Positions 16,634 to 25,941 of a DNA stretch of 64,000 bases are shown here, in pieces. The first letter of the stretch is position 1. Every line of letters starts with the position of its first letter. Below the pieces are notes generated by a model, which worked only from the letters and a program-made list of their open reading frames with translations, made no database searches and had not been told where the DNA came from. The stretch is taken from contig CATXUX010000013.1 of NCBI GenBank assembly GCA_958402795.1, positions 1 to 64,000 of the forward strand. Reading direction: 5' to 3'. This DNA comes from an uncultured Lachnospiraceae bacterium (lineage in GTDB: Bacteria; Bacillota; Clostridia; Lachnospirales; Lachnospiraceae). Made by a program: the position numbers and the translations under genes.

Positions 16634-17896
16634 TCATTTCATTTTATTTTCTTTGCAGGCAGATGCAACCGATACCGCCGGATCACAGTACGGAATCAGT
16701 GTTGCCTGAAACGCATGGTACAGATCCGATTTCCCCGGCCATACGCTTCCTGTCACTTCGCCTTTTTCATTCATCTGATGGAACCATGAGCCGTTCACAT
16801 GATCTAACACCTGCGCATCCAGATACTGCATGAACCGTTCGTAGTCCTCCGCATATTTCTGTTTTCCTGTCACATGCCAGAGGACCGCAGAAGTATTGAT
16901 GGCTTCCGCAAGTGTCCAGTGCATCCTGTCGTGGATGACCGGTCTTCCCTCCCAGTCTGTCGTATATACAATTCCCGGCGCGCCGTCTGCCGCCCATGCA
17001 TCCGCAATTGCTCGCTCATATAAACGTTCTGCCGCTTCCAGATAATCTGCCGCCGCTTGCTGCTCCTTCGTCTTCGTTTTGTCACGATACACGGACAGCG
17101 CCCACTGCGTGATCAGCCGCGCCCACTCAATTCCATGCCCCGGAGTCGCCCCGTATGGTTTAAACGGATCTGCCGGGCGGTCTTGATTGTACGCAAGTTC
17201 TGCTTTCCACTCTCGTGTAAAATGTTCCGGGATCCGCCACTCATTCTCAGACGCCCATGCGATCACATGGTCAATGACACGTCCCGCCCGGTTTCTGTAT
17301 ACGTCCTTTCCCGCTGCATCCGCCACTGCAAGAAATGCCTCTACCGTATGCATATTGGCATTTAATCCACGGTACTCGTCCAATACGGAAAAATCGGTGT
17401 TCCAGGTGTCAACAGCAAGTCCTTCTTCGTCGTCCCAGAACCGCAGATCGTATAACGCCAGTGCTTCCTCCAAAAGCTCTGCCGCCCCTTCCCGTCCTGC
17501 CAGCATCGCAGATGACGCCGCCAGAATTACAAATGCATGCGCATAGCACTGCTTATCCGGCAGGATTTTTCCTTCTGCCGTAACGCCCGGATACCAGCCG
17601 CCATTCGTCCGGTCATGAAGCTCTCCCTGCAATCCTCCCAGCGCCATGTCAGCAAGTTCCCCACTTCCCGTATATTCCAGAAGCGTTCCGATACTGTACA
17701 CGTGCGCCATGCGGCAGGTGATCCACGTTTCACGGTCCCGTTCTTTCCACGGTGTTCCATCGTCCCCCAGATAATAGGAACTGCCCTGCGGCGATGGAAA
17801 ATTTCGGCCAAAATCAAGAAGATTTTCCCGGATCTCCTTTAAAAATGCTTTATTTTCTTCCGTATCAATCTTATACTTTCTGATATTGTCCTGCAT
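16634..17896 (-). CDS. AGE-family epimerase/isomerase (YihS/mannose-isomerase-like)
   Basis: The 420-residue (alpha/alpha)6-barrel enzyme belongs to the N-acylglucosamine 2-epimerase superfamily. The EYRGLNANMHTVEA motif (about 174-187) and two histidines expected to act as acid/base (His254 in GHGIEW, His394 in DLYHAF) match the aldose-ketose isomerase branch that includes YihS. It should interconvert an aldose with its ketose or 2-epimer. AAGGAGG precedes the ATG. Its place between glycosidases and kduI suggests it handles a sugar released by the locus; the specific sugar is not determinable. Confidence 0.87.
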   Translation of the reverse strand: MQDNIRKYKIDTEENKAFLKEIRENLLDFGRNFPSPQGSSYYLGDDGTPWKERDRETWITCRMAHVYSIGTLLEYTGSGELADMALGGLQGELHDRTNGGWYPGVTAEGKILPDKQCYAHAFVILAASSAMLAGREGAAELLEEALALYDLRFWDDEEGLAVDTWNTDFSVLDEYRGLNANMHTVEAFLAVADAAGKDVYRNRAGRVIDHVIAWASENEWRIPEHFTREWKAELAYNQDRPADPFKPYGATPGHGIEWARLITQWALSVYRDKTKTKEQQAAADYLEAAERLYERAIADAWAADGAPGIVYTTDWEGRPVIHDRMHWTLAEAINTSAVLWHVTGKQKYAEDYERFMQYLDAQVLDHVNGSWFHQMNEKGEVTGSVWPGKSDLYHAFQATLIPYCDPAVSVASACKENKMK

Positions 17897-17898
17897 TT

Positions 17899-20004
17899 TT
17901 ATTCCTCCTTATGTTTTACAAATACCGCAGAATGCGGAAGCAGCAGTCCGTCATCTGCCGGATACTGATATACTTTTTCTCCGCTTTGCCGTACTTCATA
18001 CGGATAAGACGTATGGTTGATGATGATCTCTCCGTTATCAAAGCAGGCTCTCTCTATCTTTTTCTGCAGGTTTGTCTCCAGTCCTGCTGTACTTTTTAAA
18101 ATATCCTCCAGAATATTTACATTCATCATCTCTAACGGATACAGTTCGTTGTTTTTCTGTTCCACAGGAACATGCGGCACGAACTTCGTATCATATGCAG
18201 CTCCATAACTGAATCCAAACGCATACTGATATCCCTTTCCGGTCCGGTATCTTGTCACACATGGCGCTCCGTCAGACAAATACGACGCCACGCATTCCCC
18301 GCCGGTATAGGTACAATATTCTCTGCTTCTTACCATACCTGCTTCCTGATAGTATATCGCATCCGGCTGATGTGCGCACGCCTTTACATCAAAACAATTC
18401 GCGGCAGCCGCACTGTATGGTCCATAGAGTACGATACCGCCCGCTTCACACCATGTCCGGAGGCTTGCTTCAAACTCCGGATCTGCATTCATCTCATAGC
18501 AGTCGTCATCCGGAATAATCAACACCTTATATTTCATCAGCAGCCGGTCCTTACACAAACTCCTGCCATCTGTTACATCTGCTTCCAGTCCCAGATCACG
18601 GCACGCCTTATACCATCCCAGCAGATCCAGCCGCCGCTCCTTATTTCCTTCCGTTCGCATCGTCTCGCATGCAGCCATTGCAGAAGGAAACAGAATTGCG
18701 ATATCAGAATTCTTCTTCGCTCCCAACTGCGGAATTACTGTCTTTACCCATTCGTTCGCCCGGCAAAGAGATTCAAGAAAACGTGGCTCCATCCGGTGAA
18801 GCACCCCGCCGTCATCCAGTCCGCACATGCCGTAAGACGTATATCCCGCTGCCCCGCTTGCCACAATGGATGCAACAATCTCTTCGGGTGTGAGAACCGC
18901 GTAGATATCGTTATACAGATACCGTCCCCAGTAAATTCCACCGATGAATTCCCTTCCTCTGTTCATACTGCGCATCATACTGTGATGGCAGGCAGTTACA
19001 TAGGCTTCCGCATCCCCTGCAGGCGTAACCGGAACAGAAATAAAGTGCGCGCAGTCCACATATTCTGAAAGACGATAGATATCAATTCCCCGCGCCGCCG
19101 TATCCCACAGATCCGCGAATCCTACGCCTGACAGCATGGAACCGTCCACATTCAGGAAATATCCCCACTGCGCCATGTCCGGACACAGATAAAGAGACTC
19201 GTCGATCTTGTGAAGCCTTTCCTTCATATCTTTAAAATAAAGGCACAATTCGTCACACTGCCACTTCCTGTTGTCCATCAGCATCCTGGCTTTCGTATCC
19301 CGGTTTCTTATATCCGCTTCTGAAAGTACAGCATCATCCGGATATCTGCACGCAAACCAGTAGTCTTCCGGTTCCAGAGCATAAAAATCCGTTTTTTCCA
19401 CGCCATATGCCCGGTTAAACAATCCGATGTCTCCCTGATATGTATTTCTGAGCCAGTCCAGATACCGCTTTTTCCCTTCCGCATCAAAACTCGGAGCGAC
19501 AATCGGATCCCACATGCTGCAGATCGGTTTTCTTTCTTTTTGGTCTGTCACAACCGTCACATAATTTTCTCCGTAAGTCTTCATCAGTCCTGCCACATGC
19601 GTTTCCATAGAATCCTTCGCTTTTTCGGACCAGTAGCGGTACCATTTTCCGTCCTTTCCATTTTGATCCACGACAGACTCCCCGTAAACCGGCGGACTGA
19701 AACGGATATTGGGATAGAGATTATCCCCATTCATATAGAGTGCCAGAAACTCATGGGACATGCCATTCTCTTTGATCTCCTGCTGCATATATTCCAGCAT
19801 AGAGACATACGGACTTGCTTCCTTCCCTTTATACCGTTCTTCCAGATCCTCCCATGCTTTCGCATCCTGCAGGACACTGTTGAATCCCAGTTTCCTGAGA
19901 AGCCGGATGCTTTCCTTCACAAATTCCTTGTCGTCATATGCCGGACGGTAAAAATTACCGAACCAAATATTGATATAAGGTTCGCCTGTTTTTTTATCCA
20001 CCAT
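17899..20004 (-). CDS. Putative glycoside hydrolase with GH42-like architecture
   Basis: The 701-residue protein has an N-terminal TIM-barrel-like region (about 1-410) with a GH42-like segment RYLDWLRNTYQGDIGLFNRAYG. A flavodoxin-like domain follows (about 440-620; YKVLIIPDDDCYEMNADPEFEASLRTW, GGIVLYGPYS), similar to the beta-galactosidase trimerisation domain, then a small beta domain. The NE acid/base motif that GH42 enzymes carry just before the WL segment is replaced by SMWDPIVAPS, so the activity and catalytic residues are uncertain. There is no signal peptide. I use the ATG at 20002-20004; a longer frame exists but would overlap the preceding gene. Confidence 0.72.
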   Translation of the reverse strand: MVDKKTGEPYINIWFGNFYRPAYDDKEFVKESIRLLRKLGFNSVLQDAKAWEDLEERYKGKEASPYVSMLEYMQQEIKENGMSHEFLALYMNGDNLYPNIRFSPPVYGESVVDQNGKDGKWYRYWSEKAKDSMETHVAGLMKTYGENYVTVVTDQKERKPICSMWDPIVAPSFDAEGKKRYLDWLRNTYQGDIGLFNRAYGVEKTDFYALEPEDYWFACRYPDDAVLSEADIRNRDTKARMLMDNRKWQCDELCLYFKDMKERLHKIDESLYLCPDMAQWGYFLNVDGSMLSGVGFADLWDTAARGIDIYRLSEYVDCAHFISVPVTPAGDAEAYVTACHHSMMRSMNRGREFIGGIYWGRYLYNDIYAVLTPEEIVASIVASGAAGYTSYGMCGLDDGGVLHRMEPRFLESLCRANEWVKTVIPQLGAKKNSDIAILFPSAMAACETMRTEGNKERRLDLLGWYKACRDLGLEADVTDGRSLCKDRLLMKYKVLIIPDDDCYEMNADPEFEASLRTWCEAGGIVLYGPYSAAAANCFDVKACAHQPDAIYYQEAGMVRSREYCTYTGGECVASYLSDGAPCVTRYRTGKGYQYAFGFSYGAAYDTKFVPHVPVEQKNNELYPLEMMNVNILEDILKSTAGLETNLQKKIERACFDNGEIIINHTSYPYEVRQSGEKVYQYPADDGLLLPHSAVFVKHKEE

Positions 20005-20077
20005 CGTATTAATCCTGACTCCTTTCCTTTTGTCACATTCTATTTCCTGTTCACGAATGTACCATGCACAGCGAAAA

Positions 20078-22375
20078 CTACTGTATCCCAAATTTTACAA
20101 AATGCCATTCGTCTGTATGCGTACGCTCCGGTGCATCCGGCGCATCAGCAAAATTTTTCTTTCCCCTGTACTGCGCGGGACTGATCGTGTGATAATCTCC
20201 CTTGTAATATTGATGAGGTCCGTAAGTATTGTAGGTGCTCGGGATTAAATCCACAGTAATCGTATGTAGTCCAGGCTCCGGAACGTCTACACGCCACTCA
20301 TCTCCCCATGTATACCCTGCTTCGCGTCCGTCCACATAGATTTTTGCTGCTTCCGCATAAATGTGTTCATCCGCACCAAGCCTGCAGTTATGATCAGTGT
20401 CAATATAAAATTCGCATTCAAGTGTAATACACTCCCTCATAAACGGGAATCCGGACTCTGCCAGATGTGCACCGTCTACCATTGACAGATCATAGTCCTC
20501 CAGGAAAAATGAACCTCCGGTTACCAACTGTCTCTGATCATACGATTGAAACCGCTCCGTACTCTTTACCAGAAATTCTCCCTGAAGAAATACCAGCGGT
20601 TCCGGCTGTTCTGCTGTTCCTTCATAGTGAATGACTGCAAATCCATTTCTTATGATCCGCCGCCGGATCTGCTCCGGTATCTCATACCAGTATTCCCCTG
20701 ACTCTTTCTTTTTGGGGGTAAGTTCTTCTCCCATAATCTCCAGTTTTGACAATGCATCCAGCGCCAGAACATTCCATGCCGCTGATTTCCGTTCATTCCC
20801 ACTGTGATACTCAATCTTTGTCTCGTAGTCCTTTAGCAAAATCTGATTCTTTCCTGCGTTTTTTACAGTCCACTGAAATGTTCCTGACGGCCGGAAGAGA
20901 TCAGACTGTAGAAATTCTGTCACTCTTTTTGTCTCTTCCCACCGGCAGTCTTCACTGTATATTACCAGATCATACGCCTGTGAGTTCAGATAGAATTTTC
21001 CGTTTCTTATTGCTCCGTACTTCTCGATCATCCATTCTTCAGCCACATCAAACCGCATTCCCCGCCGATACATCTGTTCTACAAACACACTGAACCGGTT
21101 GCTGCATCCGCCGCTTTTTGTATCCGGCACACCTTCTCCGTTATGCTCATTCACCGCCATAGCATCTGCCGGATCATATGTGGACATCACTCTTCTTACG
21201 GGTGCAGTTATAAGAACCGGCCTCTCCTGTCCCGCCCGGTCGTCCCAACGCTGATGTAATTTTTCAAACAGCGCCGGAAACACATCACGCCAGTTTACTC
21301 CGAACGGAATATCCGGCGGCCAGTCCCCGCGTATCGACGCCGTATTCTTCTGATACTGGCTGATATGAAAGACATACATTGTAATTCCACACTCTGCCAG
21401 CCAGTCAATATTACGTTCCACATCCTCAGGCGACAGTCCCCAGCCGCTTCCTCCCAGAATCTCCGCCATCGAATTTCCATCGCCAAACTGCCTGCCGATG
21501 GAGGCAGCGATCCTTGGATAGTAATGGTTTCCCGGATACCGCCCCAGAGCATCCACCGCCGGAGTGTTTACCCGGATCAGATTGCGAAATGCCGATCCAC
21601 CCGGCGATATCTGGAAAAAGAGATTTTCTTCTCCTTTTAAATGTGCTGCGTATCTTTTCCCGTATCTCCTGCACCAGGCGTTGATTCTTCCATAATAATT
21701 CTCTGCCAGAATATCCGCCAGCAATTCCCAGAAACGAGTTCTCAGTTTCTCATACCCCGGTTCTTCTGTAAACAAATATTCCAGACGCTCCGGCATCGTT
21801 TCGCCGTATTTTTCTGTATATTTCTCCGGCAGGTCGTCTGTCCACGGAACTCCCCCCGTCTGCATGGATATCCCGTGCCCGTCCAGGAAACCCACTTCGT
21901 CGCTGAAGAACCCGGTCACATATTCAAATGCCTCCGGATCCAGACCGTTTCGGTATCCGTCATACGTAATTCTCACAAAACATTCCATTGCCTTTTCAGA
22001 CAAAGTATTCACCTGATGGAATTCTTTTTTGCACACTCTGCCATCCTGATATGCCAGCCACTGGCAGACACCGTCTCCCAGTTCTTCCATTACCTTCCCG
22101 TCAGCGCGTCCCGACGGCCAGCCATTCTCATCGTAAATCCAGAACTCCATTCCCAGTTCCTTCGCATACAAGATCAATTCGGATAAAACTTTCAAATACC
22201 CGGGGCCAAGATAGGGCGGATCATTCGGATAATATCTCGGATGAAATACTGTTCCCTGAAAACCGTAATCTTTCATCGCTTTTAACTGCTGCTTTAATCT
22301 GCCGATTTCCAGAGAACCGTTGATAGCCCAGAAAGTCAGAAACCTGATGGATTTCTTTGTGTTCTTTGTTCCCAT
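20078..22375 (-). CDS. Glycoside hydrolase related to GH106 alpha-L-rhamnosidases
   Basis: The 765-residue protein opens like a GH106-type barrel (FLTFWAINGSLEIGRLKQQLKAMKDYGFQGTVFHPR) and has the family's WIYDENGWPSGRADGK strand (about 90-105), FSDEVGF with a likely catalytic Glu (about 163), and a C-terminal beta-sandwich (about 610-720). Members release terminal alpha-L-rhamnose, but this broad group includes other specificities. GGGGAG precedes the ATG. With GH88 and KduI/KduD nearby, removal of rhamnose next to glucuronate in plant gums is an attractive but unproven role. Confidence 0.75.
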   Translation of the reverse strand: MGTKNTKKSIRFLTFWAINGSLEIGRLKQQLKAMKDYGFQGTVFHPRYYPNDPPYLGPGYLKVLSELILYAKELGMEFWIYDENGWPSGRADGKVMEELGDGVCQWLAYQDGRVCKKEFHQVNTLSEKAMECFVRITYDGYRNGLDPEAFEYVTGFFSDEVGFLDGHGISMQTGGVPWTDDLPEKYTEKYGETMPERLEYLFTEEPGYEKLRTRFWELLADILAENYYGRINAWCRRYGKRYAAHLKGEENLFFQISPGGSAFRNLIRVNTPAVDALGRYPGNHYYPRIAASIGRQFGDGNSMAEILGGSGWGLSPEDVERNIDWLAECGITMYVFHISQYQKNTASIRGDWPPDIPFGVNWRDVFPALFEKLHQRWDDRAGQERPVLITAPVRRVMSTYDPADAMAVNEHNGEGVPDTKSGGCSNRFSVFVEQMYRRGMRFDVAEEWMIEKYGAIRNGKFYLNSQAYDLVIYSEDCRWEETKRVTEFLQSDLFRPSGTFQWTVKNAGKNQILLKDYETKIEYHSGNERKSAAWNVLALDALSKLEIMGEELTPKKKESGEYWYEIPEQIRRRIIRNGFAVIHYEGTAEQPEPLVFLQGEFLVKSTERFQSYDQRQLVTGGSFFLEDYDLSMVDGAHLAESGFPFMRECITLECEFYIDTDHNCRLGADEHIYAEAAKIYVDGREAGYTWGDEWRVDVPEPGLHTITVDLIPSTYNTYGPHQYYKGDYHTISPAQYRGKKNFADAPDAPERTHTDEWHFVKFGIQ

Positions 22376-22377
22376 AT

Positions 22378-23985
22378 TTACTCCCCTTTTTCCTGATATG
22401 TAAACCAGTCAAAATCCGCGTAAGTTCCGCTGCCCGTCAGATCCTGACAGCAAAGTCCGACCATTGCCCCGGTAAACCATCCCTCCATGCACGCTTCATC
22501 CGATAAGATGCTTGCATCAAATATCGGTCCGATCTGTTCGTATACTTCTTCTCCCAGTCCATAATAGAACTGCAGTTTGTCGTGATCCACGGACACTTTC
22601 AGATATACCGGCTTTCCTTCTTCAATCGGAACAAATCCCACCGGATATGTGTAGGTTTTATTCTTTGCTTTCAGGATACTGATGCATTTTCCCAAATCTT
22701 CATCACAGGTTACGTGCAGATAAAAATAGTTATCCGTATCGTACATACAGATCAGTCCCGCCATCTGTTTGAATACGTCTGGTTCAAATTCCAGTTTTGT
22801 ATCCGCTTCAAACTGAAATTCCGTCCACCGTCTGGCGATCAGGCTCTGACCGAACTTCGAAGACAGTCCTTCCCGTCCGTACATACGCAGATATCCGGGC
22901 CGTTCTTTCAGGGAAAGAAATCGTTCGTCCATGGGGATACGTAAAGACTGATATTCCAGACTCAATGTCTCATCCTCAAAATCGTCCCTGCATGGCTTTC
23001 TTTCAAATGCACACGGCTCCAGGCCTGTGATTTCCACCTTCTCATCCGGAAGTTTCGTCCCGTTCGTCAGACGCAGCCACCCGTCACTCGTCCATTCCAT
23101 TTTCTGAATGGCAGTCTCCCTTCCGAGCGGATATCTGCGCTCTCCCGGAAATCTGGGGGCGTCCTCTGCGTTCCTGTTTTCCAGCGGACGCCCGCACAAA
23201 TGCACGACATACCATTCCCCGTCCAAAGTCTCTACCAGGTCGCAGTGTCCCGCTTTCTGCAATGGGAAATCCGGTGTATCCCGGGTTGTGAGGATCGAAT
23301 TATTTTCATTCCATTCATACGGTCCCCAGATATTTTTTGCGCGAAGAATAGATTGTCCGTGCGCCTCTCCCGTTCCCGTATCTGCACAGAACAGGTAATA
23401 CCAGCCATTTCGTTTGACGATATGCGGACCTTCCAGATAAATCCGGTCTCCGGTATAGATATCCCGCACCGGACCGCACATTTTCTTCTCTATCGCGTCA
23501 TACTCCTGCAAAATAATCCTGCCCTTATATTTTTTCGGGATACGGTGGTCTGTCACCATACTGACCATGTACTTTTTCCCGTCATCGTCATGGAACAGAG
23601 ACGGATCAAATCCAAAATTATTTAACGCAGTCGGCTCGGACCACGGTCCGTGGATATTTTCAGCCGTCACCAGATAATTGGCGGTATCATACATATTACA
23701 GTAAAAAGACCGCACTACGGTATAGACCAGATAAAAAATCCCCTTATCATAAGTCAGGCATGGCGCCCAGATTCCCTGGGATGCCCCTACCCCCTTCAAA
23801 TCCAACTGCGATACCCGGTTCAGCGGATACTCGATCAGTTCCCAATGAACCAGATCTCTGGAATGATGGAGCCGGACACCCGGCCACCATTCAAACGTTG
23901 AGTTCGCCACATAATAATCTTCCCCAACCCGGATGATGGACGGATCCGGATGGAAGCCTCGTAAAATCGGATTTTCTGCTTTCAT
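22378..23985 (-). CDS. GH43 beta-xylosidase / alpha-L-arabinofuranosidase
   Basis: The 535-residue enzyme has the five-bladed GH43 propeller with its three acidic residues visible: Asp14 in GFHPDPS (base), Asp127 in FGFDPSLF (pKa modulator) and Glu185 in YLEGPH (acid). The C-terminal ~200 residues form the concanavalin-like beta-sandwich found in the XynB-type subfamilies. It lacks a signal peptide and so trims short imported oligosaccharides. It sits 2 bases upstream of the GH106-like gene. Confidence 0.93.
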   Translation of the reverse strand: MKAENPILRGFHPDPSIIRVGEDYYVANSTFEWWPGVRLHHSRDLVHWELIEYPLNRVSQLDLKGVGASQGIWAPCLTYDKGIFYLVYTVVRSFYCNMYDTANYLVTAENIHGPWSEPTALNNFGFDPSLFHDDDGKKYMVSMVTDHRIPKKYKGRIILQEYDAIEKKMCGPVRDIYTGDRIYLEGPHIVKRNGWYYLFCADTGTGEAHGQSILRAKNIWGPYEWNENNSILTTRDTPDFPLQKAGHCDLVETLDGEWYVVHLCGRPLENRNAEDAPRFPGERRYPLGRETAIQKMEWTSDGWLRLTNGTKLPDEKVEITGLEPCAFERKPCRDDFEDETLSLEYQSLRIPMDERFLSLKERPGYLRMYGREGLSSKFGQSLIARRWTEFQFEADTKLEFEPDVFKQMAGLICMYDTDNYFYLHVTCDEDLGKCISILKAKNKTYTYPVGFVPIEEGKPVYLKVSVDHDKLQFYYGLGEEVYEQIGPIFDASILSDEACMEGWFTGAMVGLCCQDLTGSGTYADFDWFTYQEKGE

Positions 23986-24005
23986 GTTTCCCGCCTTTCC
24001 CTGCG

Positions 24006-24650
24006 TCAGCCTATTGTCTTCGCAGGATCCTTTGCAGTTTCATACTGATCAAATATTTTTCTAAATACAACAGACGATCCCCTTGCCGCCGCTGAGAAGA
24101 AAAAGAGAAGCCACCCCGGGATCATGTATTGTATTCCACAGATCACAGTCAGCAGCACCGGCAGTCCATAAACCACTGCGATCACCGCCAGCTTCGGCAG
24201 ATTTAATACACCGATCAGAAATGCATTTTTCACGGTATCTCTTAATATATTATCAAATCTTGCGATATAGGGAAAGATGACAAGCAAAACGGACAAATAT
24301 AGTACAAGCAGCGTTACCAGTATCCCCCGCAGAAGAGGCGCCGATTCCGGGAACAATTCAGGTATCAGCCGGAAATCCAAAAGAATCACAGCTCCCACGG
24401 CGGCAAGTCCCAGCCACGACGCTGTACTGATTTTAAAATTCTCTTTCCATGATTTAAAAAATGCTGCTGCAATATAGCCTTCTTCGTTTCTTGCCATCTT
24501 CAGTGTGACCGAGTAGAGCGCCGTAAGCGACGCCCCGATGGTAAATACCGGCAGCGAACAGACCACAAATAATACATTTAATACCATGATATCCCAGATC
24601 TTTGACAATGCCTGCATAAACCGGTTGTCAGGCGAAAATAAATTCTTCAC
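24006..24650 (-). CDS. YesL-family (DUF624) membrane protein
   Basis: The 214-residue protein has about five membrane helices and the DUF624 signature WDIMVLNVLFVVCSLPVFTIGASLTALYSVTLKM (about 18-51). Family members are commonly found next to CUT1 transporters and YesM/YesN systems; their function is not established, though an accessory role to the transporter is usually suggested. The start is a GTG at 24648-24650 behind GGAGGAG. Confidence 0.9.
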   Translation of the reverse strand: MKNLFSPDNRFMQALSKIWDIMVLNVLFVVCSLPVFTIGASLTALYSVTLKMARNEEGYIAAAFFKSWKENFKISTASWLGLAAVGAVILLDFRLIPELFPESAPLLRGILVTLLVLYLSVLLVIFPYIARFDNILRDTVKNAFLIGVLNLPKLAVIAVVYGLPVLLTVICGIQYMIPGWLLFFFSAAARGSSVVFRKIFDQYETAKDPAKTIG

Positions 24651-24695
24651 AGTTTCTCCTCCTTCAATATTCTCACTTCCGGCTGTATCTTTCTT

Positions 24696-25847
24696 TTACC
24701 AGAGCAAGATTCCTTTTCCCAGCAGCTTATACACCGCCTCGATAAAGAAATAATCTGCATAGTTCATCGTAACATGATGCTGACAGTTATGATAAGCTGC
24801 GGAACAGTTCTGAACAATGGCGTCGCAGTCATTTCCCCAGTCCGCTCTTGTCCCGCCAATGGCCTTCAAGATCTTAAAAGCAGCTCTTAGGTACATCTCC
24901 TGTTCCGCCTTCGGAACACATGCGGCAAGCTCTATAAGTCCTCCCGCGATCACACAGGCTCCGCAGGAATCCTCCAGCGCCGGCTCTTTTGGCTGCCGGA
25001 AATCGACCGGAAGGATTCCGTCTTCCGGAATGTTCGCCATGCAATAATGCGCCACTGTTTTCGCAGTGTTAAGATATTCTTTCTTTCCTGTATGGAGATA
25101 GCTTATCATAAATCCATACAAAGCCCAGCCTTGTCCTCTTGTCCAGGAAGAACCATCCTGATACCCCTGACCGCCAAGACTTCTGATCTTCTCCCCCGTA
25201 TCCGGATCAAATTCTACAATATGGCATACCGAACCGTCGGGACGGACAAACTGTTCCATTACTGTATCTGCATGGCGCATTGCGATCTGTCTGAAACGCG
25301 GGTCTTTACTTTCCTCCGACGCCCAGTACAAAAGTGAAAGGTTAAACATACAGTCAATGATCGCCCAGCCTCTTGTATCCTCCTCTTCCAGATCGTTCCA
25401 TGCACGGATAAAATTCCCTGCCGGATTAAATCTTCCGGCAAGAAGATTCGCCGCATGCATTGCTGTTCTTCTGGAGCGCAGATTTCCTGTCAGCTTATAA
25501 TCAGCAACGGCTGTCGGCACGAACATGAAACCGACATCATGATGAAGTCCGTAATATTCTTCCAGGCATTTCTCCATCTTGTATTCGGAAATTCTGGCTG
25601 TCCCGGCATATTTTTCTTTTCCGGTATCCTGATACAAAAGCCAGAGGATTCCTCCCCAGAATCCGTTCGTCCACCAGTTCAGTCCGTCATCTGCCCGCCA
25701 TGCCTTTTCCGCGTCCGACCGGTCGTCATAATTCCCGTTTTCATCTGTAGTATATGGAATTTTATCCCGGTTCTTATCACAGGTCCAGTCCATCTTTTGC
25801 CTGATCTTTTCTGCGGTTTTCTCCGCCCAGGCCTGATAATTTTCCAT
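24696..25847 (-). CDS. GH88 unsaturated glucuronyl hydrolase
   Basis: This 383-residue (alpha/alpha)6-barrel enzyme should remove the 4,5-unsaturated uronic acid left at the non-reducing end of oligosaccharides by polysaccharide lyases. The two key aspartates are visible as Asp104 in HHDVGFMF and Asp165 in RGWAIIDCMFNLSLLYWAS, spaced 61 residues as in the characterised family pair. NWWTNGFWGG and SSWTRGQGWALYGF are further family motifs. No lyase is encoded in the window, so the lyase must be encoded elsewhere or supplied by another species. Its product feeds KduI and KduD. Confidence 0.92.
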   Translation of the reverse strand: MENYQAWAEKTAEKIRQKMDWTCDKNRDKIPYTTDENGNYDDRSDAEKAWRADDGLNWWTNGFWGGILWLLYQDTGKEKYAGTARISEYKMEKCLEEYYGLHHDVGFMFVPTAVADYKLTGNLRSRRTAMHAANLLAGRFNPAGNFIRAWNDLEEEDTRGWAIIDCMFNLSLLYWASEESKDPRFRQIAMRHADTVMEQFVRPDGSVCHIVEFDPDTGEKIRSLGGQGYQDGSSWTRGQGWALYGFMISYLHTGKKEYLNTAKTVAHYCMANIPEDGILPVDFRQPKEPALEDSCGACVIAGGLIELAACVPKAEQEMYLRAAFKILKAIGGTRADWGNDCDAIVQNCSAAYHNCQHHVTMNYADYFFIEAVYKLLGKGILLW

Positions 25848-25870
25848 CCTTTTGTTCCCTCCCTGTCAAA

Positions 25871-25904
25871 AGGCTGTCATGCCAAACTTCCCGCATGACA
25901 GCCT
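25871..25904 (-). repeat. Intercistronic stem-loop between binding protein and GH88 genes
   Basis: A perfect 12-bp inverted repeat, AGGCTGTCATGC-N10-GCATGACAGCCT, lies in the 94-base gap. On the minus strand only TTTTG follows, so it would be at best a leaky terminator. Such hairpins often stabilise the 3' end of binding-protein mRNA and lower expression of genes behind it. Confidence 0.65.
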
Positions 25905-25941
25905 GTCATCCAATCACATGCGGTTCTTTCCATCCCGCTTC

